A stretch of DNA of 64,000 bases, from contig NZ_CP148752.1 in assembly GCF_040448305.1 (NCBI RefSeq), positions 3,844,001 to 3,908,000 of the forward strand, read 5' to 3'. This document shows, in pieces, positions 42,699 to 51,103 of the stretch. The notes below the pieces were generated by a model that saw nothing but the letters and a program-made list of their open reading frames with translations, did no database searches and was not told where the DNA came from. Position numbers and translations under genes: made by a program. The stretch is from Pseudomonas fluorescens (GTDB lineage Bacteria; Pseudomonadota; Gammaproteobacteria; Pseudomonadales; Pseudomonadaceae). The first letter of the stretch is position 1. Every line of letters begins with the position of its first letter.

Positions 42699-42761
42699 GT
42701 CCCAATATGCGAAGAGTTTGTCCCGCAATGCCCATGACGTCGCTATCGAGCAATCTACCAT
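42699..42761 (+). promoter_or_regulatory. AraC-type site e plus putative -10 (second dioxygenase)
   Basis: GTCCC at 42699 and GTCC at 42720 have the same spacing as sites b and c and the interior AATATGCGAAG. The putative -10 TACCAT (42756-42761) follows after 32 bases. The next conserved block (GGGACCGC, CTGCTGAT) is shared with the leader after site b. Confidence 0.7.
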
Positions 42762-42932
42762 GGGACCGCAATCGCTCTGCTGATCGGGCCAGAGCGTATG
42801 CCGGGCACGCGTACCCCCACTCACCGAACCCGCAAAGACTGGATCAACAATAAAAAGCGCCACCGTGTATCAAGGCACGATTTCACCTGCCCCGCCCACG
42901 GTCCGGCCATAAACCATCGAAACGGAGACGCC

Positions 42933-43790
42933 ATGCGAGTCGAACAACTGACCTGTGCCATCGGTGCGGAACTGCTCAACGTGAATCTTGGCGACGCAGT
43001 GCGCGATGATGGCTTGTTCAATGAAATTTACGCGGCGCTATTGAAGTTCAAGGTGCTGTTCCTGCGCGACCAGGATCTGGACAAGCTCTCGCGCCGCGAT
43101 CACGAAGCATTTGCCATGCGCCTCGGCCAGCTTGAAACCCATCCGATGCTCCCCAGCCACCCGGAGGCCCCTGGTCTCGTGCAAATCTACAAGACCCCGG
43201 AGAATCCAGCGGATCGCTACGAGAATGCGTGGCACTGCGATGCCACCTGGCGTGAATCGCCTCCGATGGGCGCTGTACTGCGTTGCATCGAATGCCCACC
43301 GACCGGTGGCGACACCATGTGGGCCAACATGGTGCTGGCTTATGACAACCTGCCCATAGATGTGAAGCAGGAAATCGACAGCCTGATCGCCAACCACAGC
43401 TTCAATTCCTCCTTCGCCGCCGCCATGCCAAAGGAAAAGCGCCTGGCGATGAAGGCGCATTATCCGGATGCCGAGCATCCGGTGGTGCGTACCCATCCCG
43501 AAACGGGCGAGAAGGTGTTGTTCGTCAATGCCTACGCTACGCATTTCGTGAACTACCACAGCCAGGGACGTGTGCGTGTCGGCCAGGACTACAACCAAAA
43601 AGGCGTCGACCTGCTGAAGTACCTGATCAGCCAGGCCTACAACCCCGAGTACCAGGTCCGTTGGCGCTGGAAGAAAAACAGCGTGGCGATATGGGACAAC
43701 CGCTGCACCCAGCACTATGCAGTGATGGACTATCCGCCCTGCCATCGCAAGATGGAGCGCGCGGCCATTATCGGCGACAAACCCTACTGA
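42933..43790 (+). CDS. TauD/TfdA-family Fe(II)/2-oxoglutarate dioxygenase 2
   Basis: 285 residues from ATG 42933 (MRVEQLTCAIGAELLNVNLG), with GGAGA 6 bases upstream; the frame is open back to 42798 without a start signal. The facial triad is H101 and D103 in AWHCDATWRESPPMGAVLRC and distal H261 in CTQHYAVMDY. Arg follows in HRKMERAAI. It lacks the roughly 30-residue N-terminal extension of its paralogue at 33675 and is otherwise clearly related. It stands alone downstream of site e. Two such enzymes under one regulator could act on successive or alternative substrates. Confidence 0.9.
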   Translation: MRVEQLTCAIGAELLNVNLGDAVRDDGLFNEIYAALLKFKVLFLRDQDLDKLSRRDHEAFAMRLGQLETHPMLPSHPEAPGLVQIYKTPENPADRYENAWHCDATWRESPPMGAVLRCIECPPTGGDTMWANMVLAYDNLPIDVKQEIDSLIANHSFNSSFAAAMPKEKRLAMKAHYPDAEHPVVRTHPETGEKVLFVNAYATHFVNYHSQGRVRVGQDYNQKGVDLLKYLISQAYNPEYQVRWRWKKNSVAIWDNRCTQHYAVMDYPPCHRKMERAAIIGDKPY

Positions 43791-43817
43791 CAAGTAAAAC
43801 GGCCCGGAGTCCAGAGA

Positions 43818-44103
43818 CGCTGCTGAGCGCCTGCTTCACGCCCTGAGGAAGTCAGTCAACCTGAATCGAGGTTCTTCAGCAGCGGTGACCACGCTTCCTC
43901 AAGGCATTCAAATAGGTGGTTTCATCGTAGAGCGTCCTGGTCTGCCAGCACCGATACAGAATCCGAATCCACTTAAACGCGAGTGCGCGTACAGCAGCCT
44001 GGTAGGTGCTCCCTTTGGCGCGTTGCTGCCGGTAGAAAGCTCCAGCCCAAAAGGATTTATTGATGGTCTGACCCGTCCATTCCCAACTTCTGCTCTTCAC
44101 CAT
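43818..44103 (-). mobile_element. Truncated IS110-family transposase and element end
   Basis: On the minus strand from about 44103 to 43876 the frame reads WAGAFYRQQRAKGSTYQAAV, then RALAFKWIRILYRCWQTRTL, then YDETTYLNALRKRG. This is the C terminus of an IS110-type transposase, only 75 residues of about 300-400. The element end follows at 43833-43882. A short inverted pair CGCTGCTGA / TCAGCAGCG (43818-43826, 43876-43884) frames it. It is not functional. Confidence 0.7.
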
Positions 44104-44319
44104 ACGGCTGACCAGTCCATAGCAAGTGCATCCTCGGCGCTAATGGGCTCGCCTTAGAGCATGGTAAACAATATCCATCGCCCAATTCTGCCTTCATCCA
44201 TTTTATGCCTCTCTGTAAAGTTCCACTCCCCAACTCTTGGGTTTTACGGCAATGATTGAGGCGAACTGTTCTTGATCAGCTATGGTGAATCGGTACACAA
44301 CGCACTTGGCAGATCATCC

Positions 44320-44979
44320 ATGAACGCGTATCTCACCCTGTTTTTCGGCATGTTCACCACCCTGCTGGCAATCATCAATCCACTTGAGGCCATTCCAGTT
44401 TTCCTAGGTCTGCTGCAAGACAAGGACGTCGCTGAGCAGCGTCATGTGGCACGCAAGGCCTGCCTTTATGCGCTACTACTGATGTTTTTCTTTCTGATTT
44501 TCGGCAACCTGCTGCTGCGTTTGTTCGAGGTTCCCCTGAGTATGATTCGGGTAGTCGGCGGGGTGATTCTGATGCGCATCGGCTTCGAGCTTTTTGCCCC
44601 GTCGCCCAACAGCAACCTGATTCCAAGCGGTGGCAAAAGTGACCAGGACGTATCCTTCATACCCATGGCCATGCCGATCATGTTCGGCCCCGGTGCCATC
44701 GCCACAGTGATTGGCCTGACTAGCACCATTAAGGATTCCGACCGCGCCATACTGTCCTTTGCCGTGATCGCACTGGCGATCTGCGCCACCATGTTCGTCA
44801 CCTATCTGTCTTTGGCTTACGCCAATACCATCCTCAAAAAGATTGGCCCGCAAGGCATCGACGCCGCGACCCGGATCGTCGGCTTTTTCGTTTCGGCGAT
44901 GGGTGTAGGCTTGATCTTCCACGGGACGGTAGAGTTTCTTCAGTCGTATGGGGTGTTGCTCAACGGAGTAGCGAAGTAG
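44320..44979 (+). CDS. MarC-family membrane protein
   Basis: 219 residues from ATG 44320 (MNAYLTLFFGMFTTLLAIIN). Six membrane helices and the family stretch INPLEAIPVFLGLL (about 20-33). Later FIPMAMPIMFGPGAIATVIG is the second re-entrant-like repeat with its conserved PGAI. MarC proteins were once linked to multiple antibiotic resistance; the transport function is unsettled. The gene stands alone next to an IS remnant. A longer frame from 44272 lacks support. Confidence 0.85.
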   Translation: MNAYLTLFFGMFTTLLAIINPLEAIPVFLGLLQDKDVAEQRHVARKACLYALLLMFFFLIFGNLLLRLFEVPLSMIRVVGGVILMRIGFELFAPSPNSNLIPSGGKSDQDVSFIPMAMPIMFGPGAIATVIGLTSTIKDSDRAILSFAVIALAICATMFVTYLSLAYANTILKKIGPQGIDAATRIVGFFVSAMGVGLIFHGTVEFLQSYGVLLNGVAK

Positions 44980-45066
44980 GACTGCAAAAGCTTTGGGTTT
45001 TGCCTTGCTCCGAAAAGCAAGGAGTATCCCGACCACTCCTAACTCAATGGCCCTACAGCGTTGCAT

Positions 45067-45882
45067 TCATTTAGGAAACAACAGCGTAAACGCTACCCGA
45101 AATCCCCAGCCCTCGGGTCCATCTTCCGGGCTGTCGGCCCAGTAACGCGGGCCGGCTTGCAGGGTCATGGGTTGATGACCCACTTTGAACAACTGAGTGA
45201 CGAACAAGTTGATCGGCACTGACCACTCCCGGGTTTGCCAATCGTAGGTGGACTCGGTATTGATACCGAAAGTGGTGTAGGTATGGGTGGTGTAGCTGAA
45301 GAAGGGTTGCAGGAACGTCTGGTTGACCTTGTCCTTGTCATCCGGCGGGCTGTTTTCCAGCGACCAGATGTGGTTGGCAAGAATACCGCGGGTCCAGCCG
45401 TCATGTTGCTTGAGCGCCACCACTGTAGGGCCCAATCCCCATTGCTCGCTGCTCAGCAGTTCGTCGCTGCCGGTGGGCACCAATATGGCTGGGCCTACTC
45501 CCCAGATCCAACCGTTGGCGGTTTCCTTTTTGGGTGAAAAAAAGAAGCTTTGAGTGACGTCTCCCACACCTGATTTATCGGCAACCCCGCCGGGCACCAG
45601 GCCATGCTGATCGATGACGGGCAGGATGGTTCGGGAAATCAGATTCCATTCCTCGTTGAGACTGAAAGGGAGCACCGGCTGGATATTAGTGACGCTCTGA
45701 TAGCCCTCACCGCTGGGGCCGAGTTTTTGGTTCCAGTTGTATTGAATCGGCAAACTGTATAGCGCGGCGACCGGGTTCAGGGATTGTTTGGCTAGCTCTG
45801 CCTGGCTATCGGCAGCGACGCCAGATTCAGACCAGACCATCGCTAAGGCAATAAAGCGAGCAAGCTGAAAGCCTTTGTTCAT
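45067..45882 (-). CDS. Outer-membrane beta-barrel protein (COG4313/neuromedin-U-like annotation)
   Basis: 271 residues. A signal peptide (ARFIALAMVWSESGVA, cut near VAA-DS) precedes alternating amphipathic strands ending in the aromatic-final GFRVAFTLLFPK, typical of an outer-membrane barrel. Family stretches include NWNQKLGPSGEG, FSLNEEWNLISRTILPVIDQ and GVGDVTQSFFFSPKKE. Databases often label these neuromedin U by mistake; relatives include transporter-like proteins of phenol pathways. AGGAGC lies 6 bases before the ATG. It is divergent from an arylsulfatase, so it may admit sulfate esters to the periplasm, which is inference. Confidence 0.75.
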   Translation of the reverse strand: MNKGFQLARFIALAMVWSESGVAADSQAELAKQSLNPVAALYSLPIQYNWNQKLGPSGEGYQSVTNIQPVLPFSLNEEWNLISRTILPVIDQHGLVPGGVADKSGVGDVTQSFFFSPKKETANGWIWGVGPAILVPTGSDELLSSEQWGLGPTVVALKQHDGWTRGILANHIWSLENSPPDDKDKVNQTFLQPFFSYTTHTYTTFGINTESTYDWQTREWSVPINLFVTQLFKVGHQPMTLQAGPRYWADSPEDGPEGWGFRVAFTLLFPK

Positions 45883-46213
45883 TGCCAGCTCCTTTCTCAG
45901 GGGGGAGAGAATTGGACAACTGCATCGCTACTGTAAGGCTGAGGGTTAGCCCTAGCGCAAGTTGAGCGTAGATCAGGTTTTTGAACCGTGTTCAGAAAGA
46001 ACAGTAGATGCAGCCGGGTAATTACCCGTTAAACTGGAAAACCGCACTAGACTCTACCTGCGCCTTAACTTGTGCATGGTCATGCAGTCAGGGGGAAATG
46101 ATTCTGTACGCAGTACCTAGGCTAATTACTCGGTGGTCAATGCACCAAGAGTCAATGTGGTTGTGCACTCATCACCCGGTTGCCAACACAATGAAACAAC
46201 GAGGATTGCTGAT
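45883..46213. promoter_or_regulatory. Divergent promoter region, barrel protein / arylsulfatase
   Basis: About 330 bases with no gene. It must hold both promoters. GGGTTAGCCCTAGCGC has a short dyad; no known operator is recognised. Confidence 0.4.
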
Positions 46214-47872
46214 ATGGACAAGCTATCAGATCGTTTCAAGCTGTCTGTCGTGTTTGCTGCATTATTGTCATTGAGCGGGCTTACCCACGCCGCTCAAACG
46301 GAAAAAACCAATATCCTGTTTATCGTCTCCGACGACACTGGCTATGGCGACCTCGGTCCCTACGGCGGTGGGGTCGGTCGAGGCATGCCTACGCCCAGCA
46401 TCGATCAGTTGGCGGCAGAAGGCGTCACTTTTTACTCTTTCTATGCCCAGCCAAGTTGCACGCCCGGTCGGGCGGCGATGCAAACCGGGCGTATCCCCAA
46501 CCGCAGCGGCATGACTACCGTAGCCTTCCAGGGTCAGGGTGGTGGCTTGCCCGCCGCCGAATGGACGCTGGCCTCTGTGCTGAAAACTGGTGGCTACGAC
46601 ACCTACTTCACCGGCAAATGGCACTTGGGCGAAGCCGATTACGCACTGCCCAATGCCCAGGGCTATGACGTGATGAAGTACGTCGGCCTCTATCACCTCA
46701 ATGCCTACACCTACGCGGACCCGACATGGTTCCCCGATATGGATCCGGAAACCCGCGCGATGTTTCAAAAGGTGACCAAAGGCGCGTTGTCCGGCAAGGC
46801 CGGTGAAAAACCGATCGAAGAATTCAAGGTCAACGGCCAGTACGTGGACACGCCTGTCGTGGACGGCAAACCTGGCGTGGTCGGTATTCCATTCTTTGAT
46901 AATTATGTCGAAAAAGCCGCACTGGAGTTTCTCGACACCGCCGCCAAATCGGACAAGCCGTTTTTCATCAACGTCAACTTCATGAAAGTGCACCAACCGA
47001 ACTTGCCGGCACCGGAATTCATTCATAAGTCCATGTCCAAGTCCAAGTACGCCGACTCTGTTGTCGAACTCGATACCCACATTGGCCGCATCATGGACAA
47101 ACTTAAGGCGCTCGGCCTGGATAAAAACACCCTGGTGGTTTACACCACTGACAACGGGGCCTGGCAAGATGTTTATCCAGATGCCGGCTACACCCCTTTC
47201 CGCGGGACCAAGGGCACAGTGCGTGAGGGCGGAAACCGGGTTCCGGCAATTGCCGTCTGGCCAGACAAGATCAAGCCGGACACGAAAAATCACGAGATTC
47301 TCGGCGGCTTGGATTTGATGGCGACGTTCGCGTCTGTTGCCGGTGTAAAGCTGCCCGAGAAAGATCGCGAAGGTCAGCCGATCATCTTCGACAGTTATGA
47401 CATGACGTCAGTGCTCACTGGCAGTGGCCCTTCGCCGCGTAAGGAGTGGTTCTACTTCACCGAAAACGAATTGTCCCCGGGTGCCGCCCGTGTCGGAAAC
47501 TATAAGGCTGTGTTCAACCTGCGGGGTGATGATGGCGCGCCAACCGGTGGTCTGGCCGTAGACACTAACCTGGGATGGAAAGGCGCACAAAAATATGTGG
47601 CCACCGTGCCGCAAGTCTTTGACTTGTGGCAAGACCCGCAAGAGCGCTATGACCTCTTCATGAACAACTTTACTGAGCGCACCTGGACAATGGTGCCGAT
47701 TTCGATGGCGATCATGAAACTTATGAAAACCTACGTCGATTACCCGCCACGCAAATTGCAAAGCATGGGTTACGACGGGCCGATCGAGCTATCGCAGTAC
47801 CAGAAATTCCAATACGTGCGTGACACCTTGAAAAAAGAAGGCATCAACCTGCCTTTGCCAGCGGGCAACTGA
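46214..47872 (+). CDS. Exported type I arylsulfatase
   Basis: 552 residues from ATG 46214 (MDKLSDRFKLSVVFAALLSL), with GAGGA upstream and a signal peptide cut near THAA-QT. Metal-binding FIVSDDTGYGDLG (D40, D41) precedes the sulfatase signature CTPGRAAMQTGR (C82, R86). C82 would be matured to formylglycine by a separate generating enzyme or anSME, not present here. TGKWHLGEADY and YTTDNGAWQDV are further conserved blocks. It hydrolyses sulfate esters in the periplasm. It is longer than the classical Pseudomonas AtsA and looks like the choline-sulfatase/steryl-type long group. Substrate not decidable. Confidence 0.9.
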   Translation: MDKLSDRFKLSVVFAALLSLSGLTHAAQTEKTNILFIVSDDTGYGDLGPYGGGVGRGMPTPSIDQLAAEGVTFYSFYAQPSCTPGRAAMQTGRIPNRSGMTTVAFQGQGGGLPAAEWTLASVLKTGGYDTYFTGKWHLGEADYALPNAQGYDVMKYVGLYHLNAYTYADPTWFPDMDPETRAMFQKVTKGALSGKAGEKPIEEFKVNGQYVDTPVVDGKPGVVGIPFFDNYVEKAALEFLDTAAKSDKPFFINVNFMKVHQPNLPAPEFIHKSMSKSKYADSVVELDTHIGRIMDKLKALGLDKNTLVVYTTDNGAWQDVYPDAGYTPFRGTKGTVREGGNRVPAIAVWPDKIKPDTKNHEILGGLDLMATFASVAGVKLPEKDREGQPIIFDSYDMTSVLTGSGPSPRKEWFYFTENELSPGAARVGNYKAVFNLRGDDGAPTGGLAVDTNLGWKGAQKYVATVPQVFDLWQDPQERYDLFMNNFTERTWTMVPISMAIMKLMKTYVDYPPRKLQSMGYDGPIELSQYQKFQYVRDTLKKEGINLPLPAGN

Positions 47873-47889
47873 TCAATCAGCTGAAAAAT

Positions 47890-47915
47890 GGCGGCCTCAT
47901 CAGAGGTCGCCCCTT
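47890..47915 (+). terminator. Hairpin after the arylsulfatase gene
   Basis: GGCGGCCTC pairs with GAGGTCGCC across a 4-base loop, with one G-T pair, about 20 bases past the stop. Only a weak T-content follows. Confidence 0.5.
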
Positions 47916-47973
47916 CAATATGATGTTTGCGAGTAGTGTCATTCTTGAGATCCTTAGCCGTCTTCAATGGCTA

Positions 47974-48028
47974 TATTGGGTCGTTTTCAGCCTGTCGCGA
48001 CGGGCAGAAACCGGCCAAAAGCGGACAT
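47974..48028. repeat. Dispersed palindromic repeat, copy 7
   Basis: TATTGGGTCGTTTTCAGCC, TGTCGCGACGGGCAGAAACC and GGCCAAAAGCGGAC give the complete family order, with both arms around the TGTCGCGA centre. Confidence 0.75.
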
Positions 48029-48106
48029 GCTCTTGTCAACTACGCCCAGCACACTGGCTCTAATTCCCCTGGCGTCGTTCTGGTATGAGACAAGTCTGCT
48101 GTTGAT

Positions 48107-48565
48107 TCACGACTCACCGTCAACAAGTCTCACTCTGTGGCAGTCAGACGGTCCAAGTTTTTGACCGTTTGATGAGCGAACATCAATCGGCATCAGAGGC
48201 TGGCCGGACTCGTTGTCCATCAGCACAGAACGCGTCTCCTGCGGCTTGAACAGGAAACGTTCGCCCCACTGCCTCAAACAGACCACAACCGGAAAGATCT
48301 CCCGTCCTTTGTCCGTAAGGACGTACTCCTTGTAGGCGCTTCCATCTGACGCCGGTCGAACGTCGAATACCCCGACCTCGACCAACGTTTTCAGTCGCGA
48401 TGCCAGAATATTCTTGGCCACGCCCAAGCTCTTTTGAAACTCGCTGAATCGGCGAATGTCATCAAAAGCGTCGCGGATGATCATCAGCGACCAGCGATCC
48501 CCAATTGCCTCCAGTGTCCTTGCTACCGGGCATTCGCTGCTTTGCGGAAAAGCGTCTTTGACCAT
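48107..48565 (-). CDS. HxlR-family transcriptional regulator
   Basis: 152 residues from ATG 48565 (MVKDAFPQSSECPVARTLEA), chosen because GGAAGG lies 8 bases upstream; 48607 is an alternative. The HxlR winged helix is clear: ECPVARTLEAIGDRWSLMII, RDAFDDIRRFSEFQKSLGVA, KNILASRLKTLVEVGVF, then YKEYVLTDKGREIFPVVV. An extra C-terminal tail of about 45 residues follows the typical end near LFKPQ. Cys near the start may sense reactive electrophiles, as in other HxlR proteins. It is divergent from an MFS/EamA efflux pair, its probable target. Confidence 0.88.
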   Translation of the reverse strand: MVKDAFPQSSECPVARTLEAIGDRWSLMIIRDAFDDIRRFSEFQKSLGVAKNILASRLKTLVEVGVFDVRPASDGSAYKEYVLTDKGREIFPVVVCLRQWGERFLFKPQETRSVLMDNESGQPLMPIDVRSSNGQKLGPSDCHRVRLVDGES

Positions 48566-48702
48566 CTTTTTGACCTTCCGGAATGTGGATTTGCCAAGTC
48601 TGTCCATCAGCCTGGCGCAATGTGGTTGCAATTTAAAACCTGATACAGCAACAATTGAAACTAGTTTTTAATTGAAACCAGTTTAACGCCATGGAGGTGT
48701 TC

Positions 48703-49986
48703 ATGACAGCAGATGCCAACTCAGCCACCAAACAGCTCTCCAGGCAGCCTTCGGGATTGCGGCATCCGGATACCGGAGAAAGCAGCAGGACCGACCGGAC
48801 TGCGGGGCTTTCGCCGTTGCTCACGTTGTTGTTTTCTGTCACCTGCGCGCTTGCAGTAGCCAACGTTTATTTCGCACAACCTTTGCTCGATTCAATGGCT
48901 CAGAGCCTGGGTGTGACCTCATCAATGATCGGGGTTGTGGTGACGGCTACTCAGGTTGGTTACGCACTCGGGTTGCTGTTCATCGTCCCGCTGGGCGATT
49001 TGGTCAATCGTAAGCGGCTGATTCTGACTCAAGTACTGCTGTCTGCGGTTGCGCTCGCGGCGGTCGGCACAGCACAGCAATGGCTGGCCCTGTTGGGTGC
49101 CATGATCGTGTCGGGCTTACTGGCAGTGGTCGTTCAGGTGATTGTGGCCTATGCCGCCGCACTGGCAACGCCAGCACAACGCGGGCATGCCGTGGGGACG
49201 GTAACCAGTGGAGTTGTCCTGGGCATTCTTCTGGCGCGGTTTACCTCGGGCCTGATTGCAGACATCGCGGGCTGGCGCGCCGTTTACTTTGTGTCCTCAG
49301 GATTGATGCTGACCCTCGCGGCGGTGCTGTGGAGAGTGGTTCCTGACACCCCGTCGCCGAGGCATCAAGACGGCTACCTCGCGCTCATCAGTTCTCTCTT
49401 CAAACTGTTCATCACCGAACGCACCTTGCGCACCAGGGGGCTGCTGGCGCTATTGATCTTTGCCGCTTTTTCCGTGCTGTGGACCGCCATGGTACTGCCG
49501 TTGAGCGCCCCGCCGCTGTCGCTTTCACACACTGCCATCGGCATGTTTAGCCTGGCCGGCGTCGCCGGTGCCCTGGCTGCCAGAAGAGCCGGACGCTGGG
49601 CCGATCAAGGTCTGGGACAGCGAGTGACCGGCTTTTCGCTGGGGCTCCTGACGCTGTCCTGGTTGCCCATCACGTTTGCCGAGACTTCCCTGATCGCGCT
49701 GGTCTGCGGCGTAGTCCTGCTCGACTTCGCGGTGCAAGCAGTACACGTCACCAACCAGAGCATCATTTTCGCTGCACGCCCCGACGCCCAAAGTCGCATG
49801 GTCGGCGCCTACATGTGCTTCTACGCGGTCGGTAGCGCGCTGGGAGCCGCAGCCGCGACCCAGATTTATGCGCTTTGGGGCTGGATGGCAGTCAGCCTGC
49901 TGGGTGCCTTGATCAGCGCTGCTGCCCTGGTGCTGTGGTTTCTCACATTTCATCTCTCAACGGTCAATCAAGGAAGATCAACATGA
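48703..49986 (+). CDS. MFS efflux transporter
   Basis: 427 residues from ATG 48703, with GGAGGT 4 bases upstream (the ATG at 48691 would lack a site). It has a long charged N-terminal segment (about 35 residues) and then 12 helices. The first part reads ANVYFAQPLLDSMAQSLGVT, a hallmark of the drug:proton antiporter-1 group, followed by PLGDLVNRKRLILTQVLLSA in the loop 2-3 position. It is divergent from the HxlR gene. Its stop overlaps the next start by four bases, so the two exporters are co-translated. Confidence 0.87.
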   Translation: MTADANSATKQLSRQPSGLRHPDTGESSRTDRTAGLSPLLTLLFSVTCALAVANVYFAQPLLDSMAQSLGVTSSMIGVVVTATQVGYALGLLFIVPLGDLVNRKRLILTQVLLSAVALAAVGTAQQWLALLGAMIVSGLLAVVVQVIVAYAAALATPAQRGHAVGTVTSGVVLGILLARFTSGLIADIAGWRAVYFVSSGLMLTLAAVLWRVVPDTPSPRHQDGYLALISSLFKLFITERTLRTRGLLALLIFAAFSVLWTAMVLPLSAPPLSLSHTAIGMFSLAGVAGALAARRAGRWADQGLGQRVTGFSLGLLTLSWLPITFAETSLIALVCGVVLLDFAVQAVHVTNQSIIFAARPDAQSRMVGAYMCFYAVGSALGAAAATQIYALWGWMAVSLLGALISAAALVLWFLTFHLSTVNQGRST

Positions 49987-50879
49987 AAGCCAGGCACCTG
50001 CTACTCGCCATCTCGATTACTGCCATATGGGGCGTGAATTTCTCGGTTATCAAACTGGGGCTCACCACCGTTGACCCATTCATTCTTGCCGGCATTCGCT
50101 TCACGCTATGCGCGCTCCCGGCGATCTTTTTCATTCCGAAACCTGATGTACAGTGGCGCTATATCATCGGTTACGGCCTGGTCTTCGGTATCGGACTTTG
50201 GGGCATCGTTAACCTGGGCATCAAGTCCGGTCTTTCCGCAGGCATCGCTTCACTGGTGCTGCAGTTCAGCGCGTTTTTCACCATTGTATTGGGCTCATGG
50301 ATATTCAAGGAAACCATTTCCCGCTTTCAGTACGCGGGCATGGGTCTCGCTCTGTGTGGTTTATTGAACATCCTCTCCATCGTTGACGGGACAGTAACAA
50401 CGGTCGGGTTGATTCTGGTGCTCCTGGGAGCGGTCGCCTGGAGTGCGGCCAACGTAATCAACAAAAAAGCCAAGACCACGCAGGTTTTCGCCTTCCTGGT
50501 GTGGTCGAGCGCGTTTTCGCCCATCCCCCTTTTCGCACTTGATTACGCTGTTAACGGCTCGACGGGGTACTACGCACTGGTGAATCAACTCGACTACCGC
50601 GCCGTCCTTTCGATCCTGTTCCAGGTATACCCCAATACACTGTTTGGCTACTGGGTGTGGAACTCACTTCTGAAACGATATCCAGTGTCCACCGTCGCGC
50701 CATTGTCGTTGTTGGTGCCGGTATTCGGCCTGCTCGGTTCAGTCATGATTTTCAATGAGAGCCTGTCAGTCAACAAAATCGTTGCAGTCGTTCTCATCGT
50801 GTCGGGTCTTGGCGTCGGCTTATACGGACAGCGTGTCCTAAGTGCGGTGCTCAAGCGTTCTGACCGATGCCCATCGTGA
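49983..50879 (+). CDS. EamA/DMT-family transporter
   Basis: 298 residues with ten membrane helices in two EamA repeats: first ITAIWGVNFSVIKLGLTTVD, second LVLLGAVAWSAANVINKKAK (about 155-174). The MKARHLLLAI start is at 49983, inside the last codons of the MFS gene (ATGA overlap). The amino-acid/metabolite efflux group (RhtA/YedA-like) is nearest. Both exporters under one HxlR regulator suggest response to a toxic electrophile or amino-acid derivative; this is inference. Confidence 0.87.
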   Translation: MKARHLLLAISITAIWGVNFSVIKLGLTTVDPFILAGIRFTLCALPAIFFIPKPDVQWRYIIGYGLVFGIGLWGIVNLGIKSGLSAGIASLVLQFSAFFTIVLGSWIFKETISRFQYAGMGLALCGLLNILSIVDGTVTTVGLILVLLGAVAWSAANVINKKAKTTQVFAFLVWSSAFSPIPLFALDYAVNGSTGYYALVNQLDYRAVLSILFQVYPNTLFGYWVWNSLLKRYPVSTVAPLSLLVPVFGLLGSVMIFNESLSVNKIVAVVLIVSGLGVGLYGQRVLSAVLKRSDRCPS

Positions 50880-50935
50880 TGTAACAGCACGCGCTGGAGC
50901 TATGATTTCTGAGGATTTCATCGCAGGGATCGCCC

Positions 50936-51103
50936 ATGAAGCGCTTTGTCCAAGGTGAACATCGAGGCCAAGGCACCTTACTTCCCGAGAGCCTCGACGA
51001 CTACGTCAGCGATACCAATCCGATGCGCGTAGTCGACGTCTTTGTCGACGAACTCTACCTGGTCAATCTGGAAGATGATGCGAGTCCGAAAACGGACGGT
51101 TGA
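50936..51103 (+). mobile_element. IS1182-family transposase N-terminal fragment
   Basis: 55 codons read MKRFVQGEHRGQGTLLPESL, then DDYVSDTNPMRVVDVFVDEL, then YLVN. This is the conserved N terminus of IS1182-type transposases, which are about 450-500 residues whole. After YLVN the text diverges and a TGA follows. No catalytic residues are present. It lies 57 bp after the EamA gene. The tiny relic at 5011 starts with the same codons. Confidence 0.75.
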
